Below, piece by piece: positions 51,026-60,054 of a stretch of DNA of 64,000 nt. The position numbers and the translations under genes are program-made. The DNA lies in contig NZ_SPVH01000006.1 in assembly GCF_004614235.1 (NCBI RefSeq), positions 496,001-560,000 of the forward strand. Direction: 5' to 3'. Source of the DNA: Brevundimonas intermedia (lineage in GTDB: Bacteria; Pseudomonadota; Alphaproteobacteria; Caulobacterales; Caulobacteraceae). The notes under the pieces are model-generated. The model saw nothing but the letters and a program-made list of their open reading frames with translations. It did not search any database and had not been told where the DNA came from. Position 1 is the first letter of the stretch, and the number at the start of each line of letters is the position of its first letter.

Positions 51026-51787
51026 ATGAAGCGCGATCTGGCGGACATGTGGAATCTGGTGTGGGAGCTCGCGCTGATGGTCTGCGCGGGCTTTGCACTG
51101 TTGAACGTCTTCGCTCCGGCGCAGGACCTGCCGTGGAAGCCGCTGGATCTGGATCGACCCCTGGGACGGGCCACGACGGCCAAAGTCGCCGCCTTCGACG
51201 TGCCGACCGCCGCCTCGCCCCAGGCGGTGAACAGCGCGACGGAGGCCTGCATGCAGGCCTTGCGCAATGCGGGGGTTCAGGTCGAACGGGCGGTCGACCG
51301 GGACGACGGCGGCTTCTGCGTGGTGCGCGGGGCGGTGCGGATCACGGGCGGCGAGGTGACGCCCCTGGCGCCCGCCGGCGTCGTCATGCAATGCCCCTTG
51401 GCGGTGCGCTACGTCATCTGGGACCGACAGGTGCTGCGGCCGGCGTCGCGCGACATCCTGGGTTCGGCCCCGGCGCGGGTCGAGAACTACGGCACCTATT
51501 CGTGCCGCCGCATCTATGGCTCGCAGGACGATCAGGAACGGCCCAGCGAACACGCCAAGGCCAATGCGCTGGATGTCGCAGGCATCACCTTGAAGGACGG
51601 ACGGACCGTCAGTGTGCTGAACGACTGGCGGGGCGATGGTCCTGCGGGCGAGCCGGGCTCGCGCTTCCTGCATGCCGTTCGCGACGGCGCGTGCCGTCTG
51701 TTCTCGACGGTTCTGACGCCCGACTACAACGCCGCCCACGCCAACCATCTGCACATCGACGGCGCCGCGCGGGGCATCTGTCGTTAA
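51026..51787 (+). CDS. Extensin-like C-terminal domain protein
   Basis: The 253-residue protein has one N-terminal membrane helix (LALMVCAGFALLNVF) and an extensin-like C-terminal domain with cysteines and a peptidase-like zinc site: SEHAKANALDVAGI and HANHLHIDGA. The domain is related in fold to D-Ala-D-Ala peptidases of the M15 kind. It may act on cell-wall peptides. It follows the serine hydrolase by 59 bases. Confidence 0.82.
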   Translation: MKRDLADMWNLVWELALMVCAGFALLNVFAPAQDLPWKPLDLDRPLGRATTAKVAAFDVPTAASPQAVNSATEACMQALRNAGVQVERAVDRDDGGFCVVRGAVRITGGEVTPLAPAGVVMQCPLAVRYVIWDRQVLRPASRDILGSAPARVENYGTYSCRRIYGSQDDQERPSEHAKANALDVAGITLKDGRTVSVLNDWRGDGPAGEPGSRFLHAVRDGACRLFSTVLTPDYNAAHANHLHIDGAARGICR

Positions 51788-51982
51788 TCCTGAATGGGGC
51801 CAGCGCGAATCGCTTTGCTGTTGACCGCCTCGAAAAGCCGGGTGACAACATCGGTACAGTCCGGATTTTACGTGGGGTCCATACCCGCGTTTCGCTCCTT
51901 CGCCTGAACGAGCTGTCCAGAGGACTGTCGGGTCACCCCAAGGGGGATCCGCCTGGAAAAGCGCGTTTACGGAGACGCAGAC

Positions 51983-52186
51983 ATGGCGACCGGCACGGTC
52001 AAGTGGTTCAACCCCACCAAGGGCTTCGGCTTCATCCAGCCCGATGGCGGCGGAACAGACGTGTTCGTTCACGTCACCGCCGTTCAGAAGGCAGGACTTC
52101 AGGGTCTCGATGAGAACGCCAAGGTCGAATACGAGCTGGAAAACCAGCGCGGCAAGACTTCGGCGATCGATCTCAAGCTTCTCTGA
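51983..52186 (+). CDS. Cold-shock protein
   Basis: The 67-residue OB-fold protein [20 protein letters not shown] has RNP1 (KGFGFI) and RNP2 (VFVHV) single-strand nucleic acid binding motifs. It is an RNA chaperone. The 195-bp gap upstream probably contains a long 5' leader, common in cold-shock genes. The ATG follows GGAG by eight bases. A strong terminator follows. Confidence 0.95.
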   Translation: MATGTVKWFNPTKGFGFIQPDGGGTDVFVHVTAVQKAGLQGLDENAKVEYELENQRGKTSAIDLKLL

Positions 52187-52214
52187 GTCGATCAGCCTTC
52201 AAGGCTTAGGGACG

Positions 52215-52253
52215 GGCGCGGGAGTTTCGGCTTCCGCGCCTGTTTTCTTTTTT
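52215..52253 (+). terminator. Terminator of the cold-shock gene
   Basis: The stem GGCGCGGGAG / CTTCCGCGCC (one G-T pair) with loop TTTCGG is followed by a T-rich run (TGTTTTCTTTTTT). Confidence 0.8.
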
Positions 52254-52260
52254 GCTTGGG

Positions 52261-52321
52261 CTATCGCGCTTCGCGCGACTTGAACGCATCGTTCCCGGCT
52301 ACCGCGCTTCGCGCTACTTGA
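52261..52321. repeat. Tandem pair of short hairpins
   Basis: CTATCGCGCTTCGCGCGACTTGA and CTACCGCGCTTCGCGCTACTTGA lie in tandem about 40 bases apart. Each can form a CGCGCTTCGCGCG-type hairpin. The second overlaps the end of the transporter gene. Confidence 0.5.
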
Positions 52322-53228
52322 GCCCGTTCGGCGCCTCTGCGGCGGTGACCGTCTTCACCCGCTGCGACCGCTGCGCCATCATGATCGCCCCCAGCACCAG
52401 GGCGCCGCCCAGGGCCTGGATCGGCGTCAGGGTCTCGCCGAAGATCCACCAGCCCAGCAAACCCGCGACCACCGGCTGGATCAGGATGGTGACGGCCGTA
52501 ACCGAGGCCGGCAGCTTGCCCAGCGCCCAGGCCACGCCGCCCTGACCGAAGACGTGCATGACCCCCATGGCGATACAGGCGGCCCAGCCGGCCGGCCCTG
52601 CGGGAATGATGTCCTCGCCCAGCGCCAGGGCGACGATCAGCAGAAGGGGCGCGCCCAGCAATGTGGCCCAGAAGGTGACGCGCATGGCGCCGGCCGTGCG
52701 CCGCGCCGCCTTCACCGCCAGGAAATAGCCCGAATACCAGACCGCCACCGACAGAGAGAAGGCGTCACCCAGCGGCGGATTGGTCCCCTGTCCGCCGTCC
52801 GCCCCCGCCGCCATCGCAAAGGCGCCGCCCATGGCCAACGCCAGGGCCAGCAGGAACAGCCGGTGCGGCCTTTCCTTCAGCACGAACCAGCCGAACAGGG
52901 TGACGACGACCGGCGTCAGATTGCACAGCACCGTCGCATTGGCGACCGAAGTCATGACGATGCCGTAGTGCCAGAAGCTGAGATCCAGGGCGAAGAACAG
53001 GCCCGCCAGCAGCGCCCATTTCGACGGGGTCGCGATCCCGCCGGGCTCACGCGCCGCCAGGATGCTCAGCAGCGGCAGGGCGAACAGGAAGCGCCAGAAG
53101 CCCGCCGCCGCCGGCCCCGTCTCGGTCAACCGCACCAGAATGGGCGCCAGGCCCAGCACACAGGCGGCGATCAGCAGGACGATCAGGGCGAAGGCGCGAG
53201 GCGAGACACGCGAAACAAGGGCGGACAT
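52314..53228 (-). CDS. EamA/RhaT-family drug/metabolite transporter
   Basis: The 304-residue protein has about ten transmembrane helices in two EamA halves, for example FALIVLLIAACVLGLAPILV, with RLTETGPAAAGFWRFLFALP at the start of half one and PVVAGLLGWWIFGETLTPIQ in half two. It is an inner-membrane exporter or importer of small metabolites; substrate unknown. It stands alone between the cold-shock gene and the phytochrome gene. Confidence 0.85.
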   Translation of the reverse strand: MSALVSRVSPRAFALIVLLIAACVLGLAPILVRLTETGPAAAGFWRFLFALPLLSILAAREPGGIATPSKWALLAGLFFALDLSFWHYGIVMTSVANATVLCNLTPVVVTLFGWFVLKERPHRLFLLALALAMGGAFAMAAGADGGQGTNPPLGDAFSLSVAVWYSGYFLAVKAARRTAGAMRVTFWATLLGAPLLLIVALALGEDIIPAGPAGWAACIAMGVMHVFGQGGVAWALGKLPASVTAVTILIQPVVAGLLGWWIFGETLTPIQALGGALVLGAIMMAQRSQRVKTVTAAEAPNGLK

Positions 53229-53276
53229 GGCGCGGCTCTTACGCCGCCCTGCGGCGTCACGCCACAGGGCGTGCGA

Positions 53277-55445
53277 TCAGATCAGCGGATCGATGCGCGC
53301 CTTGACCGTCACGGCCAGGCCCGGCGCCCGGTCCAGATAGTCGATGGTGCCGTCCAGCTGTACCACCAGGCTCTGGATCATCATTGAGCCAAAACCCTTG
53401 CCCGCCAGATGGCCGCCGGCCCCTTCGTCCTCGACCGACAGGCGGAAGTTGGCGCCCTGGTCTTCCATGATGATGCGAAGCGGACCGGGCTTGCCGTTAT
53501 AGGCGTATTTCTGGGCGTTTATGATCAGTTCGGTCAGGATCAGGCCGATGGTGACCGCCCGCCCGGCATCGACGCAGACCGGGTCCAGATCCGTCTCGAT
53601 CACGGCGGTCCAGTCCGGCCCCATGCTGGAGCTGAGGTCCACGATCAGGTCCCCGATGTAGCGCGCCATGTCGATGGAAGCGACCTGGTCGCCGAGATAC
53701 AGCCGGCTGTGCACCGCCGAGACGGCGCGCACGCGACGCCGCGCCTCGTTCAAGGCCGTGGCGGCGGCGCTTCCCGTCTGCTCGCGCGCCTGAAGACCCA
53801 GGAAGCTGGACACCAGGGTCAGGCTGTTCTGGACCCGGTGGTTCACTTCGCGGATCAGATACTGCTGCTGCTCCAGCCGCAGATCACGCTCGGACAGGCG
53901 ATCCTGCAGCGAGCGGTTCAGGCGGCGAAGCTGGTCGATGGCGGCATAGTCGGCCAAGGCGTCACGAAGGCGCGCGGCCGACTCGATCGCAGCGGGGCTC
54001 CAGCGGTGGGCGCGGCCGGAGACCGATTCCGACCAGCTCTCGAACGAGGCGCGCGGGGTCAGTACGGCGTTGGGGCCGGTCTTGTCGGCGGTCGAAGGAT
54101 TGCCGGCCCACCGCACCGTCTCGATCACTTCGGATCGGAACCACAGGATCGACACCGGCTGGTCGATGGGCAGGGTGACGGCCAGGAGTCCGCTGCCATG
54201 GATCGACCAGGCCTTGGCTTCGGGCAGGATGGCGGCAAGGTTGTGGGAGGACACGGGGCGCAGACCGGGCTGTTCCGCAGCCCAGGCGGCGATGGCGCTC
54301 ACCGCGTCCTTGGGCGGGGCATGGCCGAAGATCTGGACGTCGCCGTCGCCGACGATGGCCAGGCCGTCGGCGCTCGTCAGCTGCATCAAGGAATCGGCGC
54401 GCATGCCCAGCGCCTCGCGCAGCGGACGGTCCGTCGAAAGCCGCCCGATCAGTTCGTCTTCCATACGGCGCAGGCGGATGCGTTCGCGATAAAGCTCGGC
54501 GTCGCCCTTGGCCTTCAGCTGCCGCGCCAGGTTGCGGGCCAGGGTCGTGCAGCCGACCCGCAGCTCGTAGGGCAACAGCTTGGGCGAGGCGTTGTGACAG
54601 GCGATCAGCCCCCACAGCGCGTCATCGACGATGATCGACACCGAGGCCGAGGCCCGCACGTCCATGTTTCTGAGATATTGCAGGTGGATCGGCGACACCG
54701 AGCGCAGGCCGCTGTCGCTCATGTCCAGCGCAGCCTCGCCGGGCGCCACGGGACGCAAGGGTTGGGGCGTATAGCGACTGTCGGGAATGACCCGCACGGG
54801 GTTGCGCAGATACAGGGCGCGCGCCTGTCTGGGGATGTCGGCGGCCGGGAAATGGTGATTCAGGAAGGAGCCGGCTCCGTCCGCACGGGCCTCGGCGATC
54901 ACCTGGCCCGCGTCGTCGTCGTGGAAGCGGTAGATCATGACCCGGTCGAACCCGGTCAGCTTGCGAAAGGCCTCGGCCGCCCGCTCGCACACCGACTGCA
55001 CCGTCACGGCCCGTTCCAGCGACGCGCCCGCAGCGTCCAGATTGGCGACCAGATCGATGCCCAGTCGCGCCTGCTGCGAGCTCTGTTCGACCTCGACGAT
55101 CATCAGGTCGTCTGCGGCGCCGGCGTTGGGCGCACGGTGAACGACGACATCGTATTCCAGGCGGTTGGTCGCGCGCCAGCGACAGGCGAATCCGGTCTCC
55201 TGCATGGCCGCCATGGAGCGGATGCGCCGGTCCGTGACATCGCCCAGCACGTCCGCGATGGCGCGATCGATCCAGGCCTTGCGGCCGGTCAGCTCCTCGA
55301 TGGCGCCCGCACCCTGTCGGATCGTCAGGGTTTGCAGGTCCAGAACCAGCAGGAAACCGTGCGGCTGGATGGATTGCGGAATGTGGATCGGCTCGCGATC
55401 ACAGTCCGTCAGCACCGGTTCGACGCGGTCCGGGGCCTCGGTCAT
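53277..55445 (-). CDS. bphP: Bacteriophytochrome histidine kinase (HWE/HisKA_2 type)
   Basis: The 722-residue protein has a PAS_2 domain with the biliverdin-binding Cys15 (LTDCDREPIHIPQSIQPHG), a GAF domain with PAADIPRQAR, a PHY domain, and a HisKA_2/HWE kinase (phosphoacceptor His in REVNHRVQNSLTLV, then an HATPase with LILTELIINAQKY). It senses red/far-red light through biliverdin. There is no receiver domain, so a separate response regulator is expected. The start overlaps the stop of the haem oxygenase gene (ATGA), which supplies the chromophore. Confidence 0.93.
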   Translation of the reverse strand: MTEAPDRVEPVLTDCDREPIHIPQSIQPHGFLLVLDLQTLTIRQGAGAIEELTGRKAWIDRAIADVLGDVTDRRIRSMAAMQETGFACRWRATNRLEYDVVVHRAPNAGAADDLMIVEVEQSSQQARLGIDLVANLDAAGASLERAVTVQSVCERAAEAFRKLTGFDRVMIYRFHDDDAGQVIAEARADGAGSFLNHHFPAADIPRQARALYLRNPVRVIPDSRYTPQPLRPVAPGEAALDMSDSGLRSVSPIHLQYLRNMDVRASASVSIIVDDALWGLIACHNASPKLLPYELRVGCTTLARNLARQLKAKGDAELYRERIRLRRMEDELIGRLSTDRPLREALGMRADSLMQLTSADGLAIVGDGDVQIFGHAPPKDAVSAIAAWAAEQPGLRPVSSHNLAAILPEAKAWSIHGSGLLAVTLPIDQPVSILWFRSEVIETVRWAGNPSTADKTGPNAVLTPRASFESWSESVSGRAHRWSPAAIESAARLRDALADYAAIDQLRRLNRSLQDRLSERDLRLEQQQYLIREVNHRVQNSLTLVSSFLGLQAREQTGSAAATALNEARRRVRAVSAVHSRLYLGDQVASIDMARYIGDLIVDLSSSMGPDWTAVIETDLDPVCVDAGRAVTIGLILTELIINAQKYAYNGKPGPLRIIMEDQGANFRLSVEDEGAGGHLAGKGFGSMMIQSLVVQLDGTIDYLDRAPGLAVTVKARIDPLI

Positions 55446-56029
55446 GCGGCGGCGTCCTGCGTCTGCGGTCGCAGGGTCTGGTGGGCGAAGGCGAAGCCGT
55501 CGATACCACCCTGCACAATCTCCTCGACGGTCGCGCGACCCGAGGCGCAGGCCTGGTCCAGCAAGGTCATAAAGGCGCGCCAGCGGGCGCCGGTCTCCTC
55601 GCCATAGGGATCGAGGAAGTCGAGGCCGTCTAGATCGCGTCTCTCGGCCGTCAAACGACGACGGATGATGCGGCCGCCCAGCATCGATCCTTCGGCGACA
55701 TAGACCCAGCCCAGGGCGGTCCCTGCGTTCGTCGGCGCGACCGGGCGTGCAGGGGCGGGGACGCGGACGCCCAGCGCCGCAAGATCCCGGGCGATGCCGT
55801 CGGCGCGAGAGCGGGGCGCGAACGCGCCGCCGACATCAATGTTCAGGCCTGCGACCAGCGGGTGGCTGACGGGCTCCAGACCCGCGTGAAACCGGTGAAA
55901 GGCTTGCACCGTCTGGGCGCGGGTCGCGCGGTCTGCCAGGCGCGACTCTATGCGGGCCTCGATCTCCAGCGTTTCGTGGGCGGATGCGGTGGCTTCCCGA
56001 AGAGCGAGAAGGGCGGGGGAAGCGATCAT
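55442..56029 (-). CDS. bphO: Biliverdin-producing haem oxygenase
   Basis: The 195-residue protein resembles bacterial haem oxygenases: an N-terminal SAHETLEIEA segment with the haem-ligand histidine, LGWVYVAEGSMLGGRIIRR, and helical C-terminus. It converts haem to biliverdin for the phytochrome made by the overlapping gene. The ATG at 56,029 is favoured; a start at 56,071 adds 14 residues. Confidence 0.88.
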   Translation of the reverse strand: MIASPALLALREATASAHETLEIEARIESRLADRATRAQTVQAFHRFHAGLEPVSHPLVAGLNIDVGGAFAPRSRADGIARDLAALGVRVPAPARPVAPTNAGTALGWVYVAEGSMLGGRIIRRRLTAERRDLDGLDFLDPYGEETGARWRAFMTLLDQACASGRATVEEIVQGGIDGFAFAHQTLRPQTQDAAA

Positions 56030-56178
56030 GGGCGCCAGACTAACACACTGTCTTGTCTTGTCGATTTTCACGGACGCAAAGCCGCGCTAGAAGGCGCCTC
56101 ACGGACACGGAACGGCCCAGGGCGCATGGCGTTCAGCAGCCTCGTCCATTTTCATTTCGCTCGGAACGGTAGGCCCTC

Positions 56179-56955
56179 ATGAAACTGCGCGTGCGCGCCG
56201 AGCTCGTCTATCGTTTCGATCCGCCGACGGACGCCATCTACAAGATCCAGGTGGCCCACTGGCCCGGCCAGGACATCATGGAAGAGACCCTGACCTTCGA
56301 TCCGCCGGTCGAGTTTCACGAGGACGAGGACGTCGATTTCGGCGCCCGCACCCTGCGTTGTCATGTCGAGGGCGAGGTCACCCTGACCTATGAGGCCGTG
56401 GTCGAGAACGGCGTGCTGAAGGGCCTGCCGCCCAGCGTGTCTCAGCATGACTGGGGCGAACTGCCCGCCGAGGTCCTGCCCTATCTTCAGCCCAGCCGGT
56501 ATTGCCCGTCGGACCAGTTCGGCCGGTTCGTGACACGCGAGTTCGGCGATACGGCGGGCGGCGCGCGTGTGCTGGCGATCCTGAACTGGATCACCGCCAA
56601 CGTCGATTACGAGCACGGGGTTTCGGACACCGAGACCACGGCGGCGCGCACCTTCATCGACCGCGCGGGGGTATGTCGCGACTTCACCCACCTGGGCATG
56701 ACCCTGTGCCGGGCTTCCGGTATTCCCGCCCGCGCCGTCAGCGCCTTCGCCCACCAGCTGGAGCCGCCGGATTTCCACGCCATCTTCGAGGTCTGGCTGG
56801 ACAACGGCTGGTGGCTGGTCGACGCGACGGGCCTGGCCCCGGTCGAGGGTCTGGTGCGGATCGCCTGCGGGCGGGATGCGGCCGACATCGCCTTCCTGAC
56901 TACCCAGGAGCGGTGCCAGATGGTGCGCCAGTCGGTGACGGTGGCGGCGGCTTAA
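56179..56955 (+). CDS. Transglutaminase-family protein
   Basis: The 258-residue protein has a beta-sandwich N-terminus and a transglutaminase-like core with catalytic Cys in RAGVCRDFTHLGMTLCRASG, His in DFHAIFEVWLDNGWW, and Asp in WWLVDATGLAPV. Such cytoplasmic proteins are peptidase-like; no signal peptide is seen. It is divergent from the bphO-bphP pair. Confidence 0.88.
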   Translation: MKLRVRAELVYRFDPPTDAIYKIQVAHWPGQDIMEETLTFDPPVEFHEDEDVDFGARTLRCHVEGEVTLTYEAVVENGVLKGLPPSVSQHDWGELPAEVLPYLQPSRYCPSDQFGRFVTREFGDTAGGARVLAILNWITANVDYEHGVSDTETTAARTFIDRAGVCRDFTHLGMTLCRASGIPARAVSAFAHQLEPPDFHAIFEVWLDNGWWLVDATGLAPVEGLVRIACGRDAADIAFLTTQERCQMVRQSVTVAAA

Positions 56956-56961
56956 TGCTTA

Positions 56962-57109
56962 CCCTCTCCCGTTGGGAGAGGGCTTGAGCGCCCGAGAGCG
57001 TCAGCGATCGGTCTTGGCGCGAAAGGGTGAGGGGTTACGCTGTGCGACGCGATTGACACCGTAACCCCTCATCCGGCCCTTCGGGCCACCTTCTCCCAAT
57101 GGGAGAAGG
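56962..57109. repeat. REP-like palindromic element
   Basis: It is made of three inverted repeats: CCCTCTCCC/GGGAGAGGG (56,962-56,982), GTGAGGGGTTAC/GTAACCCCTCAT (57,027-57,072), and CCTTCTCCC/GGGAGAAGG (57,089-57,109). The related outer palindromes suggest a paired REP (BIME-like) unit, frequent in alphaproteobacteria. It lies between convergent genes. Confidence 0.65.
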
Positions 57110-57113
57110 ACAG

Positions 57114-58832
57114 CTATTTCGGCTTCTGCGCCGCCTTGTAGGCCTGCAGTTCGTCGATCACGTCCATCTGGCGCAGCACCTTGTTCTGCGGGTCGATGAG
57201 GACATGGGCGTTGGCCGGAACCGCGACCCGGCCGCGCCCGCCGGTCATCGCCACGGTCTGGACAACGCCGTCGATCTCGACCTCCAGCGACATGGGGAAG
57301 GCCCCGCCGTCGCCCGTGGTCCACGCCAGTCGCAACATCCCGCCCTCGCGCGTCTGTGTCAGCACAGGCAGGGCCGCGTTGTTGAGATAGCCCCGGAAGA
57401 ACCAGCCATAATCCTGGCCCGTCACCGCATTGACGATGTCCAGGAAGTCGCCCGTCGAACGATAGAGCGGCGCGAAATTGCCCGGCCGGGGATCGGGTCG
57501 GCCATAGACCAGGCGAGTTACCGCCTCGTGGAAGGCCGCGTCGCCGATCAGCATCCGCAGCGAATGGCTGATCAGCGAGCCCTTGTTGTAGATGTCGAGG
57601 CCCGGCCCGACATCGCCCTTGTAGACCTCGTCCTCGGTCTTGGGGGCGCCTGAGACGACGGGGAATGCGTTGATCAGCCCCTCGCGCTGGTTGGCCAGTT
57701 CGCGCTGCATGTAGCGGTCGCCCAGCAGCCAGCGGGCGTAGAGCGGCTGCATATAGCTGCCCAAGCCTTCGTGCAGCCACATGTCGTCGGCGTTCTGGTT
57801 GGTCAGCTGGTTGCCGAACCATTCGTGGGCGAACTCGTGCTGCAGCAGCCAGTCATAGCCCCGCCCGTCGATCTTGTAGCCGTTGCCGTAGGCGTTGATG
57901 GTCTGGTGCTCCATGCCCAGGTGCGGGGTCTCGACCACGCCCATCTTCTCGTCGCCGAAGGGATAGGGACCGACCGTCGCCTCGAAGAAGTCGAGCATCT
58001 TCGGGAATTGCGCGAACAGGGCCTGGACCTGTTCCGGCGTGTCCGACTTCAGATGCCAGTAGGCCATCGGGATCGTGTTGCCGAACCGGCTGCGATACTC
58101 GCCCGCGACCTCCTCATAGGGGCCGACATTCAAGGCGATGGCGTAGGTGTTGGGCGACTTGGCCGTCCAGTTCCAGGTGGTCCAGCCGTCGCCGTGATCG
58201 ACCTTGCCCAGGAACCGGCCGTTGGACGGCGCCGACAGCTCGGACGGCACGGTGATGTGCAGATCGACCCGGCCCGGCTCGCCATGCGGGCTGTCGATGC
58301 AGGGCCAGAAGATGTCGCACCCCTCGCCCTGGACGGCCGTGGCGATCCACGGCTCGCCCGACGGCGCGGCGGACCAAACGAAGCCGCCATCCCATGGCGC
58401 GCGGGGCGCCACGCGCGGCTGACCGGCATAGGCGACGCGCAGGACCACGGACTGTCCGGCGGGAAGGGTCTGGGCCAGCTGCACCGTCAGCCGGCCCTGG
58501 GGATTGGACCAGCGGTCGACGGCGACCTCGACCCCGTCGATCTGCACCGACGAGATGGTCAGCAGCGTATCCAGATCGACGACCAGGGCCTCCAGCGGGG
58601 CCTTGGCGGTGAAATCCAGCACCGCGACGACGTCGATGGCCTTGTCGGCGGGAATGACCCTGATGGTCAGGTCGGCCTTGTCGAACCGCATCGCCTGCTG
58701 TTCGGGCGTCAGCGGCTGGTCGGTGGCCAGGGTGTAGGGGGTCGATTCGCGCGTCGTCGCGGCGGTCGGGGTGGTGGCGCAGGCGGTCAGGGTCAGAAGA
58801 CTTGCGGCGGCGAGCAGAACCTTGATGCGCAT
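57114..58832 (-). CDS. M1-family metallopeptidase
   Basis: The 572-residue protein has a lipoprotein signal (MRIKVLLAAASLLTLTACAT), the M1 aminopeptidase-like fold, zinc motif HEFAHEW plus downstream Glu (HEGLGSYM), and GMEHQ in place of GAMEN. The M1 fold cleaves N-terminal amino acids from peptides; the changed exopeptidase motif may alter specificity. It is probably anchored in the outer or inner membrane facing the periplasm. Confidence 0.9.
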   Translation of the reverse strand: MRIKVLLAAASLLTLTACATTPTAATTRESTPYTLATDQPLTPEQQAMRFDKADLTIRVIPADKAIDVVAVLDFTAKAPLEALVVDLDTLLTISSVQIDGVEVAVDRWSNPQGRLTVQLAQTLPAGQSVVLRVAYAGQPRVAPRAPWDGGFVWSAAPSGEPWIATAVQGEGCDIFWPCIDSPHGEPGRVDLHITVPSELSAPSNGRFLGKVDHGDGWTTWNWTAKSPNTYAIALNVGPYEEVAGEYRSRFGNTIPMAYWHLKSDTPEQVQALFAQFPKMLDFFEATVGPYPFGDEKMGVVETPHLGMEHQTINAYGNGYKIDGRGYDWLLQHEFAHEWFGNQLTNQNADDMWLHEGLGSYMQPLYARWLLGDRYMQRELANQREGLINAFPVVSGAPKTEDEVYKGDVGPGLDIYNKGSLISHSLRMLIGDAAFHEAVTRLVYGRPDPRPGNFAPLYRSTGDFLDIVNAVTGQDYGWFFRGYLNNAALPVLTQTREGGMLRLAWTTGDGGAFPMSLEVEIDGVVQTVAMTGGRGRVAVPANAHVLIDPQNKVLRQMDVIDELQAYKAAQKPK

Positions 58833-58886
58833 TGAACTTCCCTTCGGTCTGGCGGGGAAGGCTTAGCGCGGGCCGGCAAGGGCGCA

Positions 58887-58915
58887 AAGAAAAAGGCCGG
58901 TGTTTCCACCGGCCT
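58887..58915 (-). terminator. Terminator of rpmB
   Basis: On the minus strand, AGGCCGGTG/CACCGGCCT with loop GAAA, followed by TTTTTCTTT, 27 bases past the rpmB stop. Confidence 0.85.
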
Positions 58916-58941
58916 CTTCCAGAACTCTATGTCGTCACCGA

Positions 58942-59241
58942 TCAGGCGGCGGCGGCTTGCTCGGCCAGCTTGGCGCGAACCTGGCGCTTGATGCGCTGGG
59001 CGGCGATCGACAGCTGCTCGTCGCGAGCCTTGACGATGAAGACGTCCAGGCCGCCCTTGTAGTCCAGGGTGCGCAGCGCGGCGTTCGAGATCCGCAGGCT
59101 GAACGTCTGGCCCAGGCTGTCCGAAGTCAGCTTGACCGTCTTCAGCGACGGCAGGAAGCGGCGCTTGGTCTTGATGTTCGAGTGGCTCACATTGTGGCCG
59201 ACCATCGGGCCGATACCGGTGAGTTCGCAACGACGCGACAT
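58942..59241 (-). CDS. rpmB: 50S ribosomal protein L28
   Basis: The 99-residue protein starts MSRRCELTGIGPMVGHNVSH and has KTKRRFLPSLKTVKL and SLRISNAALRTLD, as L28 does. Alphaproteobacterial L28 proteins are about 95-100 residues. The ATG at 59,241 was preferred over a longer frame from 59,292. It is a single-gene unit with its own terminator. Confidence 0.95.
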   Translation of the reverse strand: MSRRCELTGIGPMVGHNVSHSNIKTKRRFLPSLKTVKLTSDSLGQTFSLRISNAALRTLDYKGGLDVFIVKARDEQLSIAAQRIKRQVRAKLAEQAAAA

Positions 59242-59464
59242 CGTCAGATCCTTAAGATGCGGCGTCCAGCCCGAGCACGGGAGAAGACGCATGAACAGTT
59301 GCGCGCAGGAACCTGCCCGCGCGAGAGGGGGCCGTATAAGGGAAGAGGCGGTTCGGCGTCAAGCTGAGTCTGGACGCATGATCCAGACGGTTCGTTCAGC
59401 CGTCATTCAAATGCCGCCCTGTATGGGTCATAGCATGAAGACCAAAGCAGAACAGAAGGCCGCC

Positions 59465-59944
59465 ATGTCCCGTCCGTCGCTGATCGACCGTCTGCCCAAG
59501 CGGGCGCTCGCCGTCCTGGCCCCAGTCGTCGCCGGCGGCTTCATGCTGGCCTCGCCCGCCGTCGCCCCCGCCCAGACGCCCGCCCAATCCGAAGTGCTGC
59601 CCGGCTATTGGGAATACACCACCAGCGCCGTGGGCCAGCGCGACACGCTGCAACGCTGCGTTCGCCCCAGCGAGATCAACCGATTCTTCGGCGGCCTGTC
59701 GACCAACAAGTGGCGCTGCACCTATCCCACCCGCGTGGTGGGTAATGGCAACGCGCGCTTCGAAGGCACGTGCCAGGACCGCAAGGGTCGCCGCATCGCC
59801 GTGCGGCTGAACGGCACCTATACCGACACCAGCTTCAGCTTCCGCGGGGGCGCCCAGATCGTGCGCGGCACCCCCTATATTCCCGCCAGCATCACCGCGC
59901 GCCGCATCAGCGCCCAGTGCCCGGCCAACGCCGAGTATTTCTGA
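59465..59944 (+). CDS. DUF3617-like secreted protein
   Basis: The product (159 residues from the ATG at 59,465) has a long signal peptide (RALAVLAPVVAGGFMLASPA, cleavage near APAQ) and a DUF3617-like core: VLPGYWEYTTSAVGQRDTLQ, RCVRPSEINRFFGGLSTNKW, CTYPTRVVGNGNARFEGTCQ. Several cysteines are likely paired. DUF3617 has no known function. An ATG at 59,435 is the alternative start. Confidence 0.75.
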   Translation: MSRPSLIDRLPKRALAVLAPVVAGGFMLASPAVAPAQTPAQSEVLPGYWEYTTSAVGQRDTLQRCVRPSEINRFFGGLSTNKWRCTYPTRVVGNGNARFEGTCQDRKGRRIAVRLNGTYTDTSFSFRGGAQIVRGTPYIPASITARRISAQCPANAEYF

Positions 59945-59964
59945 GGCCCGTATAGCCGAGCAGC

Positions 59965-60000
59965 AAAAAAGGCCCCGGATCGCTCCGGGGCCTTTTCTTT
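59965..60000. terminator. Bidirectional terminator
   Basis: AAAAAA GGCCCCGGA-TCGC-TCCGGGGCC TTTTCTTT. It serves both the plus-strand DUF3617 gene and the minus-strand glycosyltransferase gene. It is copied at 61,276. Confidence 0.85.
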
Positions 60001-60054
60001 CGTCCGAGGTCGAAATCTACGCGGATTCGGCGGTCGGGATCGGTCTGTTGGCGC
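59965..60054. repeat. 90-bp duplicated terminator/3' end, copy A
   Basis: It matches 61,280-61,367 at most positions, covering the terminator and the last codons of the minus-strand gene (TCGGCGGTCGGGATCGG in both). Confidence 0.75.

Noticed and set aside
53409-55607. 732-residue plus-strand frame opposite bphP
   Set aside because: Antisense of a clear bacteriophytochrome; repetitive composition and no motif.
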